From Dysgonomonas sp. BGC7 (GTDB taxonomy: Bacteria > Bacteroidota > Bacteroidia > Bacteroidales > Dysgonomonadaceae), in the NCBI RefSeq assembly GCF_001261735.1, contig NZ_CVRP01000002.1, positions 1-64,000 on the forward strand: a stretch of 64,000 bases of DNA. Reading direction: 5' to 3'. A program made the position numbers and the translations under genes. Shown one piece after another: positions 15,420 to 23,377 of the stretch. Position 1 is the first letter of the stretch. Each line of letters opens with the position of its first letter. A model generated the notes under the pieces. That model had not been told where the DNA came from and did not search any database. It saw only the letters and a program-made list of their open reading frames with translations.

Positions 15420-16010
15420 CTATTCCCTTATAAACTTGCGGTATGCCTCATTTTTGACCGACTCATAAGGTGTGTTGCCCTCTACCTTGTCCAGAGCCAG
15501 CAGGATGCGTTCCTGAGCACGGGGGATACGGGTGATCAGTTGTTCGAAGAATTCCGTATTGCATAGCTTGAAGGCTGTCTCGATCGAAGTTCTCTTGCCT
15601 TCATCCCCAACTTCTTTACCCGTAGCCAGCTCTCCCATTGTTTCCAGGTCATCCCATATCACCCCGGAATCTCCCTGATCCATCATCCGTGCCCGGGAAA
15701 TAGCAGCAACAAGGTTCTTATGCATCAATTCTTCCAAGAGTTCTTTGCTGACAAGCGAACGGGCTACACTCACACGCAAATCATAACTGCTTTCTTCCAT
15801 ATAAAGCGAGGCTTTACTTAATTTCTGTGCTATAAAGCCGAGTGCTATTTTAGACAACCTTAGCATTTGTTCTTTTATTGCTTTATATATATCCAATACC
15901 ATGCTGCGGTGCATATCCACAAATGCCCTTCGATGCGATGGACTGATCAGAAACAAGCTGATCCATAGCCACAGGTTTATGGCTATAAGTATTTTTATCA
16001 ATGTCTCCAT
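15420..16010 (-). CDS. Hypothetical membrane-anchored protein of the element
   Basis: A 196-residue protein with an N-terminal hydrophobic anchor (about residues 5-23, 'IKILIAINLWLWISLFLI') and a long, mostly helical soluble part ('KAIKEQMLRLSKIALGFIAQ', 'LVSKELLEELMHKNLVAAIS'). No catalytic motif is recognised. Its ATG overlaps the stop of the DUF3408 gene by one base, and the operon reads parA, DUF3408, this gene, then a terminator. Third genes of this type occur at the beginning of Bacteroides transfer operons, so an accessory role in conjugation or maintenance is possible. The downstream tra genes one would expect are absent. Confidence 0.6.
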   Translation of the reverse strand: METLIKILIAINLWLWISLFLISPSHRRAFVDMHRSMVLDIYKAIKEQMLRLSKIALGFIAQKLSKASLYMEESSYDLRVSVARSLVSKELLEELMHKNLVAAISRARMMDQGDSGVIWDDLETMGELATGKEVGDEGKRTSIETAFKLCNTEFFEQLITRIPRAQERILLALDKVEGNTPYESVKNEAYRKFIRE

Positions 16011-16489
16011 TACTCTGTAGGGTTAAGATTGTTTGTACGGTAAATAGTGTCTATATCCTCTTTAAAGGTCTCCAGATGATGCTGAATGATATTTTCCACA
16101 TAGCTGCTGATGGTAGCTTTGGATTCGTCCATCAGGTGGACAATACGCATCAGGCGGCGATGGGTAGCAGCCGTAATATAGAGTGGTTTGCGGTGGGTAA
16201 AATCCACCCGTACAAAGAATGCCTCCTGATAGTCATCCTGGGTTTTACGTTTTCTTTTTGCGGGAGCTTTGGATAATGGGAGTTCTGTTGAGATTGTTGT
16301 TATCGATGCAGGTGTATTATCCTGTTCTGGCTCACTCTTTGCCGTATCTGAATCATCTGGTATAATATCAGTAGGCTCTGTTTCTTTCTCTTCCTGCTCT
16401 GTTTTATGTACAGGCTGATTCGGATCAATACCGTTATGTACCAATTTGAGCAGATCATCGTATTTATTTGCTGTTTTTTTTGTTGCCAT
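16010..16489 (-). CDS. DUF3408 protein (TraB-like, conjugative element)
   Basis: A 159-residue protein with a disordered, acidic N-terminal half (many Glu/Thr/Asp, residues 15-70) and a conserved C-terminal part: 'KRKRKTQDDYQEAFFVRVDF', 'KPLYITAATHRRLMRIVHLM', 'ATISSYVENIIQHHLE'. The end resembles a ribbon-helix-helix/DUF3408 domain found next to ParA in Bacteroides conjugative transposons (traB position). It probably partners the ParA ATPase and may bind DNA. It starts on the last base of the parA stop and overlaps the next gene by one base, so the three are tightly coupled. Confidence 0.8.
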   Translation of the reverse strand: MATKKTANKYDDLLKLVHNGIDPNQPVHKTEQEEKETEPTDIIPDDSDTAKSEPEQDNTPASITTISTELPLSKAPAKRKRKTQDDYQEAFFVRVDFTHRKPLYITAATHRRLMRIVHLMDESKATISSYVENIIQHHLETFKEDIDTIYRTNNLNPTE

Positions 16490-17265
16490 TATATTCGGGG
16501 TTTTAAGTGAATAATATCCAGTAGCTCATCGATCAGCATATCCAAATTGCTGCCTTTGACCAGGTTCTTATCAGCAGGGAATATGGTGGAGAGAAAGACG
16601 GCATCGCTGCCCTCCAGAGATTGCTCCTTGTCATAGCGGACGGATTGGGGAATGGCTGTCTGCATCAGGGATAAACCGAACTCCCGGATAACGCCTTGGT
16701 AATGGGTGAGCCATTCTTTTTTGATCCGTCCGTCGATACGGTTCCAGAATAAGTGGATGGATTTCAGGTTTATATCCGTATGTTCCTGTATCAATTCACT
16801 GGCGGGGATAATAAACGAAAGGGTGCTTTCCATCGAGAGACGGGAAGCAGACATGGGAACAAAGACATAATCCATCCCCATAAAGGTAGCAATCACCCCT
16901 TCGTTATTAATTGTTCCGGGCAAATCAAAAAAGACGACATCATAACCGGCAGCCTCTTTTGATAAAAATTCTTCCGCTCTGGATATAGCTTCTTCCGGTT
17001 TAGAGCAGACAACCGGATAAGTCTGTTTACCCAGTGATTCGAATAGGGTAATAGCTTTGGATTGGTAGTGCAGGTTGGTTTCCAGTTGACGGATCTCCCG
17101 TTTGCGCATGTCATGGACGCTACACTGTGGGTAGTCACAGTCCATCACGGCAACATTCAGCCCTTTTTGGTAATGCAGGTAACTTGCTGCCAGGATTGTG
17201 AATGTACTTTTGCCTACTCCTCCCTTTTGGGTGGAGAAAGCGATAAATAAAGGTTTTTGTTTCAT
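16489..17265 (-). CDS. ParA-family ATPase (TraA-like, conjugative element)
   Basis: A 258-residue MinD/ParA-type ATPase with the deviant Walker A 'QKGGVGKSTF' (residues 13-22), Walker A' 'VAVMDCDYPQ' and Walker B-like 'YDVVFFDLPGT'. In Bacteroides conjugative transposons this gene opens the transfer operon. It may place the circular intermediate or the transfer complex in the cell. It is first in the operon and divergent from the mobilization genes, with a 937-bp gap between them. No ParB gene is present; the DUF3408 protein may take that role. Confidence 0.88.
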   Translation of the reverse strand: MKQKPLFIAFSTQKGGVGKSTFTILAASYLHYQKGLNVAVMDCDYPQCSVHDMRKREIRQLETNLHYQSKAITLFESLGKQTYPVVCSKPEEAISRAEEFLSKEAAGYDVVFFDLPGTINNEGVIATFMGMDYVFVPMSASRLSMESTLSFIIPASELIQEHTDINLKSIHLFWNRIDGRIKKEWLTHYQGVIREFGLSLMQTAIPQSVRYDKEQSLEGSDAVFLSTIFPADKNLVKGSNLDMLIDELLDIIHLKPRI

Positions 17266-17910
17266 ACGAATTGACAGTTTTAAAATTAGACATAGTGTAA
17301 GTGTGAACGTTTTCAGTTTTTATATCCTGATTAAAAGTTATATCGATAGTTAGACAATTTTATATTTATCTTATTTTCAAGAAAATATTAAATCAAGAAA
17401 AATTGAAAATTTGTCTTCAAATAACCAATTTATCAAGTTTGATAATTATCAGTTTACCAAAATTGAAAGGCTATTTTAAAAGCAGCAAATCATAAAAACG
17501 ACAGATTTTCCAACTTTACTATTTTATCGATAAGTTAATATCAATCAATTTTGCTATCGGTAAAAACTGCCTATTTTAAGTTTATCAAGCTTTCAGGGGA
17601 CGAATATATAACAACTTGTCGATCACTGCATAATACCGGATTCTATTGCATGAAATGGCCTTGTTTTGCACTAAAATGATGATGGTACCATCGGTTGGTT
17701 TGATTTAAGAGAGAGAATTTAATTTTTTGTACGCGGTCATTTTCCTCAATTATAGGATTGGCAAATCTCAGCAGTTTGCACCGGTATTTTTATGCCTGAA
17801 ATGGTAATATATAGCGAGTTTCCGCAGAATAATCCGATTGGGGTAAAGTATTGTATTCCAGGGAATATTATTATTTAATTCGTGGTCTGTATCATTAAAA
17901 AGACAGACTT
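17266..17910. other. AT-rich gap upstream of parA, candidate partition/origin region
   Basis: No credible gene. 17280-17600 is very AT-rich and contains the palindrome TTATCAAGTTTGATAA (17430-17445), a second TTTATCAAG at about 17580, and repeated CTATTTTAA words (about 17471 and 17571). Such sites beside parA are candidates for a parS-like centromere or a replication origin. 17600-17910 shows no clear structure. Confidence 0.35.
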
Positions 17911-18105
17911 ATGAAAAGTAAAAAAGCAGTACTAGCGGTTTCTTATCCAAACCGTATTTTTAAGAATGATGTAACAATTAAATGTCCGGGCTATATGGTT
18001 TTATGTTCCGGAGGGTGTTTAACGGTTGCCGCCAATTCAAAAAATAAAGAGACTACCACCTCTTTATTTTTTTCTCGTCGTCAAAGGAGCGAGGTTATGT
18101 TTTGA
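17911..18105 (+). CDS. Small ORF upstream of the mobilization genes (doubtful)
   Basis: A 64-codon frame from an ATG, with a Lys-rich start ('MKSKKAVLAVSYPNRIF') and a basic end ('FFSRRQRSEVMF'). Small frames of this sort often precede mobA in Bacteroides elements, but I cannot name a family. Against it, a rho-independent-looking terminator (18042-18073) lies inside the frame and the end overlaps the first oriT-like hairpin. It may be a leader peptide or no gene at all. Confidence 0.3.
   Translation: MKSKKAVLAVSYPNRIFKNDVTIKCPGYMVLCSGGCLTVAANSKNKETTTSLFFSRRQRSEVMF
18042..18073 (+). terminator. Hairpin with T-run before oriT
   Basis: AAATAAAGAG (18042-18051) pairs perfectly with CTCTTTATTT (18060-18069) across an 8-nt loop and is followed by TTTT. 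It would stop plus-strand transcription entering the mobilization region and may work as an attenuator or insulate oriT. Confidence 0.6.
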
Positions 18106-18170
18106 TTGCATCAAAACCCTCGCTTTGGCTTATCAGCCAAAGGGGAAATTGCTCCCGTTGGTCGACAATT
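18089..18170. other. oriT: Candidate origin of transfer (oriT)
   Basis: Two consecutive hairpins precede the mobilization operon. The first is GCGAGG (18089-18094)/CCTCGC (18118-18123) with an inner TTTTGAT/ATCAAAA stem (18100-18106, 18110-18116). The second is CTTTGGCT/AGCCAAAG (18123-18130, 18135-18142) with a 4-nt loop. They are followed by a GC-skewed tract around 'AAATTGCTCCCGTTGGTCGAC' positions 18146-18165. Hairpins just upstream of a relaxase gene, followed by a short conserved tract, are the normal form of an oriT; the nick site is not identified. Confidence 0.5.
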
Positions 18171-18202
18171 CCAGTAAAAACGATTTAAAAACTATATCGT
18201 AA

Positions 18203-18592
18203 TTGAATCAGGACAATCAAGATAAGCGAAAAGGAGGACGCCCGAAGAAGAGCTCCGTTACTCGTAAAGACAAGACCATTGCGGTCTGCTTTTCCGAGCC
18301 GGAACTCTATGCTATCCGGCATCGGGCAGCCAAAGCCAATCTTCCGCTTAGTGTTTATTGTCATGATGCTATCCTGAACGGTGAAATAAAAGAACCACTC
18401 AAAAAAGAAGAACTGGATATGCTTCGAAGCCTCTCCAACATGGGAAATAATCTAAATCAATTCGTAAAAACAGCCAAGTTTTTGAGCGCAAAACGGCTCG
18501 AAAATATGGCTATTCCATTACTGGAATCGATACAAAATATCATAAACAAGCTTTCGAATGATTGGAAAAATAGTAAAAGGAAGAAGCTTTAA
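18203..18592 (+). CDS. Mobilization accessory protein (MobA/MobC-like)
   Basis: A 129-residue relaxosome protein: basic N-terminus 'KRKGGRPKKSSVTRKDK', a ribbon-helix-helix-like region 'TIAVCFSEPELYAIRHRAAK', and the typical 'LRSLSNMGNNLNQFVKTA' motif of bacterial mobilization proteins. It probably binds oriT and loads the relaxase. The only in-frame start is TTG at 18203, because TAA immediately precedes it. Its last 35 bases overlap the relaxase gene. The gene lies 33 bp past the candidate oriT. Confidence 0.85.
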   Translation: MNQDNQDKRKGGRPKKSSVTRKDKTIAVCFSEPELYAIRHRAAKANLPLSVYCHDAILNGEIKEPLKKEELDMLRSLSNMGNNLNQFVKTAKFLSAKRLENMAIPLLESIQNIINKLSNDWKNSKRKKL

Positions 18593-19499
18593 GGGGTGTA
18601 TTTCATATGTTTTGGCTGATAAAGATGCTAATATTTTAGCGAGTGAAGGTGTCTTGGAAACCGATGTTAAATCCATTATCAACAGCTTTTATATGCAAAG
18701 TTTGCTCAATCCGAACCTCTCGAAATGTGTGGGACATATTCCGTTGGCATTCTCTCCTGATGACAAAGAGCGGATGACGGATCAGTTTATGGAACGCTTA
18801 GCAAAAGAATATATGAAATTGATGGGCATAGAGAATACACAATATATCATCGTTCGCCATAGCAATACTTCTCACCCACATTGCCATATTGTATTTAACC
18901 GAGTGGACAACGATGGCAAGACTATTACTGACAGGAACGACCAATATCGTAACGAAAAGGTATGCAAGCAGTTGAAGAACAAGTATAATCTGACTTATGG
19001 AAAAGGTAAGGATAAAGTGAATGTTCTGAAACTAAAAGGAGCGGAGGAGACTAAATACGAAATTTACCATGCGATTAAATATATACTTTCTAAAGCCCAA
19101 AATTGGCGACAGTTTGAAGAAGCCCTGAAGCAGAAAGGTATATCCATAGAATACAAGCGTAAAGGACAAACAGATGAAGTACAGGGGATTTCATTCAAAA
19201 AAGGAGAGCATTCGTTCAAAGGTTCGGATGTGGATAGAAAATTTAGCTACTCCAAGCTGGATCGACAGCTAACTGAGAATAGCTATTCTCATGAACAGCT
19301 ACAATATGAACAACAGCGAGTAACCCCACCGAAAGAGGCAGGAGCCAGCTTAATAGAAAATGCTGTTTCTGGAGTAGCTGATGCAGTATCATCTATAGGT
19401 GGTTTATTTGATATGCAACCGTCTAATTACGATATGAACGAAGCGGAAGCCTTGTTGCGGAAAAAGAAAAAGAGGAAAATCAAGAGACCAAGACTTTAA
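18558..19499 (+). CDS. Relaxase/mobilization nuclease (MobB-like, MOBP)
   Basis: A 313-residue relaxase. The N-terminal domain has 'IGKIVKGRSFKGCISYVLAD' and the metal-binding histidine cluster H106-P-H108-C-H110 followed by 'IVFNRVDNDGK', as in MOBP-type Bacteroides relaxases. Candidate nicking tyrosines lie in the N-terminal part (Tyr17 region). The C-terminal third is basic and ends 'KKKKRKIKRPRL'. It would nick oriT and pilot the strand through the conjugation machinery of a helper element, since neither a coupling protein nor secretion genes are present. The start is coupled to the accessory gene by a 35-base overlap. Confidence 0.9.
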   Translation: MIGKIVKGRSFKGCISYVLADKDANILASEGVLETDVKSIINSFYMQSLLNPNLSKCVGHIPLAFSPDDKERMTDQFMERLAKEYMKLMGIENTQYIIVRHSNTSHPHCHIVFNRVDNDGKTITDRNDQYRNEKVCKQLKNKYNLTYGKGKDKVNVLKLKGAEETKYEIYHAIKYILSKAQNWRQFEEALKQKGISIEYKRKGQTDEVQGISFKKGEHSFKGSDVDRKFSYSKLDRQLTENSYSHEQLQYEQQRVTPPKEAGASLIENAVSGVADAVSSIGGLFDMQPSNYDMNEAEALLRKKKKRKIKRPRL

Positions 19500-19532
19500 A
19501 ATAAATTATTAACAACTTAAAAATAGAAAAAT

Positions 19533-20084
19533 ATGGCACAGTCAGTATCAAACGATGCACTTTGGGAAAAACTTTCAGAGGTCGATAAGAAATTGGAACG
19601 TCTTTTCAATACACAAAAACCATCCAATTTAGATAATGAGCAGGCAATCATCAAGCCTGATTTTCAGAAAGAAAGAGACGAAATTGTATCTAAATTAGAG
19701 AGGTACATTCAAGGCTTGGGGACACATTGTGATTCTCATTTCAATGTTATTCATAAAGATATTGAGCAGTTAGAAAAGGATACGGAAGGAGTATATAAGA
19801 TACTCTCTTGTCTGTCAGCTATACTGAAGGAAACCGGGGAACAGTCTGGAACAAAGCAGGATGATGGAAAGTCCTACCTGAATTTCAAATTATTCAAACT
19901 GCGGAAATCGTCTTTGGTGATTGCTATTCTTGGTTTGCTGGTGTTTATTCTGACATTGTTTTGTATGAAGCAACAGAATGATTATGTGTTACTGTTGGAC
20001 GAAAATTATAAACGGAATATGGCTATGCCAGCTGTACAGGCAGAAACAGATAGTCTAGAAACCGTTTGTAAACGGAACAAATAG
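19533..20084 (+). CDS. Mobilization operon membrane protein, unknown
   Basis: A 183-residue protein with a predicted coiled-coil N-terminal half (residues 8-95, heptad-like 'LWEKLSEVDKKLERLF', 'VIHKDIEQLEKDTEGVYKIL') and one membrane segment at about 130-148 ('SSLVIAILGLLVFILTLFCM'). Small coiled-coil membrane proteins are often found after MOBP relaxases in Bacteroides elements. It may tether the relaxosome to the membrane. It starts 33 bp after the relaxase stop on the same strand and is the last gene of the element. Confidence 0.65.
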   Translation: MAQSVSNDALWEKLSEVDKKLERLFNTQKPSNLDNEQAIIKPDFQKERDEIVSKLERYIQGLGTHCDSHFNVIHKDIEQLEKDTEGVYKILSCLSAILKETGEQSGTKQDDGKSYLNFKLFKLRKSSLVIAILGLLVFILTLFCMKQQNDYVLLLDENYKRNMAMPAVQAETDSLETVCKRNK

Positions 20085-20177
20085 AAAATCTCTACCAATG
20101 TTTTCCCCCAATAAATAATCAGTCTTAATTTAACTATGTTTTTTATCTTTGCCATCAACATTACTCTTCGAATAACC

Positions 20178-20209
20178 TCTGGTGCGAAGCGTACACAGTT
20201 CACACCAGA
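20178..20209 (+). terminator. Hairpin at the right end of the element
   Basis: TCTGGTG (20178-20184) pairs with CACCAGA (20203-20209) and is followed on the plus strand by an AT-rich tract with TTTTT at 20217-20221. It probably ends the mobilization operon and faces the convergent lipoprotein gene. The element boundary should lie near here, but no att repeat was recognised. Confidence 0.4.
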
Positions 20210-20228
20210 AATTAGTATTTTTCAAAGT

Positions 20229-21086
20229 TTATTTAAAAGCCTTTCCAAAAGCATACACTTCCGCAACTTGAGCTACATTTCGCCTTGATTCCTCAACAAC
20301 GTATTTAATATAACGCCCTCTCACCTTTGTTGTTACTTTAGATCCAAAAGAATTGAGATATAAACCTGTGACAGATTCTTTTTCGGGTTGAGTATGAGGC
20401 AAACTTATTTGCGCAATTTTAGTCATACCTTCATTAGATATAGTAGCACTAGGGTCGTTACCAACCCAAACAGAAACTTCACGCGCATCCCAGTTTGCAG
20501 CATCAGTACGACGGCAGATTGCCACAGAGTCCAACTCCGTAGTATAACCCATATCTATCAACACCCACTGGGGCATTTTGCTCATCAGGTCTTTATCCCC
20601 TTCGTGTGAGTCACTGTAGCCTGTATGCCAGATACTGGTTGTATTCCCATCTAGTATTTGATAAGGATCGTCTCCAGAAACCCATGTAGTAGCAAAAATC
20701 ACTTTCCAATCATTTATTCTGTCAATGTCAGTCTCTTGTGGACCCGTTTGGGTTATCGTGACTTCTTTTCGCTTATCACCTTTACTGATAGTCAGGTTTG
20801 TGGTTCGTGTCCCAGCTGGTTCGTCAAATGAAGATACAGTTATCTCTATTACATTATTCTCTATTTTATAGGTGCACCATGTGTCGGCAACAACACCATC
20901 TACGGTAAATTCTCCGGCATTGGTAACAATAACAACTTTTTGACTACTTTTCTTTGAATTAAAGAACATCTCTTTAGGTCTTATACTCAAAAAAAGGTAA
21001 TCCTCCTCAAAAAGAGTCCCCTTATCATCGGAACAACCACTTAGCATAAGTGAAGCCAACATCATGAAAATTATTTTCTTTATCAT
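20229..21086 (-). CDS. Surface lipoprotein, BACON-like plus F5/8 type C (discoidin)
   Basis: A 285-residue lipoprotein with lipobox 'LMLSGC' (Cys18) followed by 'SDDKG'. Residues about 30-115 form a BACON-like beta domain ('KVVIVTNAGEFTVDG', 'TNLTISKGDKRKEVTITQTG'); 125-285 form a galactose-binding-like F5/8 type C domain ('ILDGNTTSIWHTGYSD', 'WVLIDMGYTTELDSVAIC', 'RYIKYVVEESRR'). It should sit on the cell surface and bind host glycans for the uptake locus. It is the last gene of the minus-strand PUL, 33 bp after the M60-like protease with which it shares domain types. Confidence 0.85.
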   Translation of the reverse strand: MIKKIIFMMLASLMLSGCSDDKGTLFEEDYLFLSIRPKEMFFNSKKSSQKVVIVTNAGEFTVDGVVADTWCTYKIENNVIEITVSSFDEPAGTRTTNLTISKGDKRKEVTITQTGPQETDIDRINDWKVIFATTWVSGDDPYQILDGNTTSIWHTGYSDSHEGDKDLMSKMPQWVLIDMGYTTELDSVAICRRTDAANWDAREVSVWVGNDPSATISNEGMTKIAQISLPHTQPEKESVTGLYLNSFGSKVTTKVRGRYIKYVVEESRRNVAQVAEVYAFGKAFK

Positions 21087-21119
21087 AGTCTTCTATTTTT
21101 TATTGAACTTACAAATGAG

Positions 21120-23345
21120 TTATTTGAAATCGTTTATTGTTTTATCTGTAATTCTGGAAAAATCTTTGGTAGGTTTAGGGTATTTTTTTTCTGCAATATA
21201 TTTTTTACAATCATCGATCATTTTCGGCGTAACAGTAAACCTTACCACTCCATAATCGTCAATATTCATATCAATTGGAGTCAGGAATCCTGATTTTTCG
21301 AAGAAATCAGTCAAATCGAGTTGAGCTACATCGCTACAGATCTTCACAAACTCAATCTGGCATTGTCCATCTGTTTCGGGATTAGGATTGTTTCTTATTG
21401 TTTCAAAAACCTTAGGATAAAAATCGTTCTTGCCCAATACATTATGTATATACAATTTTAGTTGCCAGAATGGAACAAGCTTAACCAGGACATCATCTTC
21501 TACATTTCTAGCATTATGAGGCTCCCCGTCTATGGCAAATCTCTGATATGCATCTGCATATGAGTTTTTTCTTGACAAGCGCGTTTCTACACCAAACTGC
21601 TCTACAATAAATTGAGAGAAAATATTGTTCGTAACTTCTCCCATTCCTATCCACTTCAGTCCGGGACGGGTTTGGTTTATATGGCCGATTTCATGAGCCG
21701 GTCCCCACCAACTGTCGAAATTAGCAGGATCCTGATTCACATTAAGAATCATACTTTGAGTGGTAAAATTATAGCCTGTGTGGTATGAGCCTGCATACAT
21801 ATAGCTATTAGGAACTCCTAAAAGGTACATTCTGTTTTTGAATTCTCTGTTTGTTCCAAAAACACCCATAAACTCTTGTTGAAGTCTGACTAAATCATCA
21901 TACTTATTAATAAGGGCCAAACCATCAGGTGTGTATTGCCTGTAGGCTTCTGTTTGAAATGTCATATGGGCATATTTACCAACCAAATCGAACATCAGAA
22001 AAGTTGCTTTATTCAACAAAGTAGCCCAATCTTCTTTTTTATGTTTTTGACTATCGAAATATCCGTTAACTATACCTGATACAAAATTTAACTTGACAGC
22101 AGGTTCTGTACCGGTATCAGTTTGATACAGAACATATACCAACCCATCCAGATCTGCCTTAATTATATTAAGTCCGTCTTGCAGGAAGTAAGAGCTTCCA
22201 CCCATAGCTACCTGTGGATTACTAATAATAATATTAACATTTTTGCTTTCAATTCCTTCAGCCATTATAATCAGATCTTTACCCTTCTGAGCATAAATTC
22301 CTGTAGGATTATCCCTAAGGCTATATTTAGCCGTTTTATTGGCTGCTGCCTGAATATCAGGGTGTATCCAAGACTTATACTCCTGTACCCTGAATTCTTT
22401 CCGGTCAATTCTGTTTTCAAGTATATCCAAAGCCAGATTACGATAGAATTCCAGAGGAACTTCATCTATTTTGGAACGATTCATTTCGGCTTTGAGTTCG
22501 CTACACGATCTGTCTGTAAATACGGTTAACAAGTCAAATTCAGCAGGAACCTTCTGGTAAAATTCCATTTCGGCACAGGAAACAAAGCCTCCTTCACCGC
22601 TATTGATCACAAACCGAATCGATTTAGGTTTTTCTATTGAGGTTGTAAAGTTGATTCTGGAGACAGAGGATGTACCTTTAAAGTCGTAAGAGCCGTGTTT
22701 TACAAACTCAGGATTCGATTCGGTAGAAACAAATAAATCAAACTCTTTGAAGTTTCCATTTACACCTGTTACCCTTGGTTTATAAAGGATATAATCCATT
22801 GTTGATATATTCTCAAAATTGTATGTGAGTGTAATCGGTAATCCTGTTTTATCCCATTTGGAATGATACATTGTAGTCATATCCCCATCAAATGTTTCAT
22901 TGATGCCTGAATCGTCTGATTGTTGGGATGAAGCTGTTCCGTTCTTAACCGTTAACTTAGTGTCATTCCCCAATTGATTTATACTAGATGCGAAACTATA
23001 TTGTGTTATCTCGAAAGTAGTAGTAGCATCTCCTCCCCCTTTAAGACGGACTGTCATTTTTCGGTCTTGGTCTGTATTATTGTCTTCTGTAGCAATCGTC
23101 AATTTCCCGTTAGCATAACTAAATGTTGCCCAGTCGGCTTGAGACGGCGATGTTGCCGTAATATTCTGTACATTGGTATTCACATCCAAAATACGAGTTT
23201 CTCCTTTGATGGGAAAGGTATAGCTATGTTCGGCAAGTTCAATATAACTCTTTGTAACATTATCATCATCACTGCATGCAATGAGGCCCATACAAAGTCC
23301 AAAGAGAATAATTATGCTTAAAATGAATTCGAATGTCTTTTTCAT
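21120..23345 (-). CDS. M60-like metalloprotease lipoprotein (mucin O-glycopeptidase type)
   Basis: A 741-residue lipoprotein (lipobox 'CMGLIAC', Cys24). Domains in order: BACON-like (about 35-130), F5/8 type C glycan-binding (about 140-265, 'FDGDMTTMYHSKWDKTGLPI'), then an M60/enhancin-like peptidase (about 300-741) with H551-E-I-G-H555 and the downstream zinc ligand E570 in 'GMGEVTNN'. Members such as BT4244 of B. thetaiotaomicron cleave mucin-type O-glycoproteins next to GalNAc-bearing residues. Together with the adjacent GH20 enzyme this points to mucin or other host O-glycoprotein as substrate. All active-site residues of the motif are present. Confidence 0.92.
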   Translation of the reverse strand: MKKTFEFILSIIILFGLCMGLIACSDDDNVTKSYIELAEHSYTFPIKGETRILDVNTNVQNITATSPSQADWATFSYANGKLTIATEDNNTDQDRKMTVRLKGGGDATTTFEITQYSFASSINQLGNDTKLTVKNGTASSQQSDDSGINETFDGDMTTMYHSKWDKTGLPITLTYNFENISTMDYILYKPRVTGVNGNFKEFDLFVSTESNPEFVKHGSYDFKGTSSVSRINFTTSIEKPKSIRFVINSGEGGFVSCAEMEFYQKVPAEFDLLTVFTDRSCSELKAEMNRSKIDEVPLEFYRNLALDILENRIDRKEFRVQEYKSWIHPDIQAAANKTAKYSLRDNPTGIYAQKGKDLIIMAEGIESKNVNIIISNPQVAMGGSSYFLQDGLNIIKADLDGLVYVLYQTDTGTEPAVKLNFVSGIVNGYFDSQKHKKEDWATLLNKATFLMFDLVGKYAHMTFQTEAYRQYTPDGLALINKYDDLVRLQQEFMGVFGTNREFKNRMYLLGVPNSYMYAGSYHTGYNFTTQSMILNVNQDPANFDSWWGPAHEIGHINQTRPGLKWIGMGEVTNNIFSQFIVEQFGVETRLSRKNSYADAYQRFAIDGEPHNARNVEDDVLVKLVPFWQLKLYIHNVLGKNDFYPKVFETIRNNPNPETDGQCQIEFVKICSDVAQLDLTDFFEKSGFLTPIDMNIDDYGVVRFTVTPKMIDDCKKYIAEKKYPKPTKDFSRITDKTINDFK

Positions 23346-23377
23346 AGTTTTTATTTTTTATAATTCCATATAAATCT

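Larger units (their letters stand above)
2380..20210. mobile_element. Integrative mobilizable element with CBASS and TA cargo
   Basis: Integrase genes lie at one end (2614-5119) and a relaxase module at the other (18203-20084). Between them are excisionase-type HTH proteins, a ParA/DUF3408 pair, a defence operon and a toxin-antitoxin pair, which is the normal layout of a Bacteroidales mobilizable element. No type IV secretion genes and no coupling protein are present, so it would need a helper conjugative element. Left of it is a broken prophage, right of it a glycan-use locus. I could not find a convincing direct repeat marking attL and attR; the limits given are approximate (left between about 2340 and 2610, right between 20085 and 20228). 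Confidence 0.65.

Noticed and set aside
20144-20151. TATCTTTG as a promoter at the right end of the element
   Set aside because: It points into a convergent gene and has no -33 element; most likely chance.
2572-20155. Shared CTTTGCCAT at 2577 and 20148 as att repeats
   Set aside because: Only 9 bp, and both fall in TAnnTTTG promoter-like words, so chance is likely.
20006-20203. 65-codon minus-strand frame at the end of the mobilization operon
   Set aside because: Antisense to the last mobilization gene over half its length, with no family signal and a hairpin within it.
22122-22529. 135-codon plus-strand frame inside the M60-like gene
   Set aside because: It is antisense to a well-supported protease and has no recognisable motifs.
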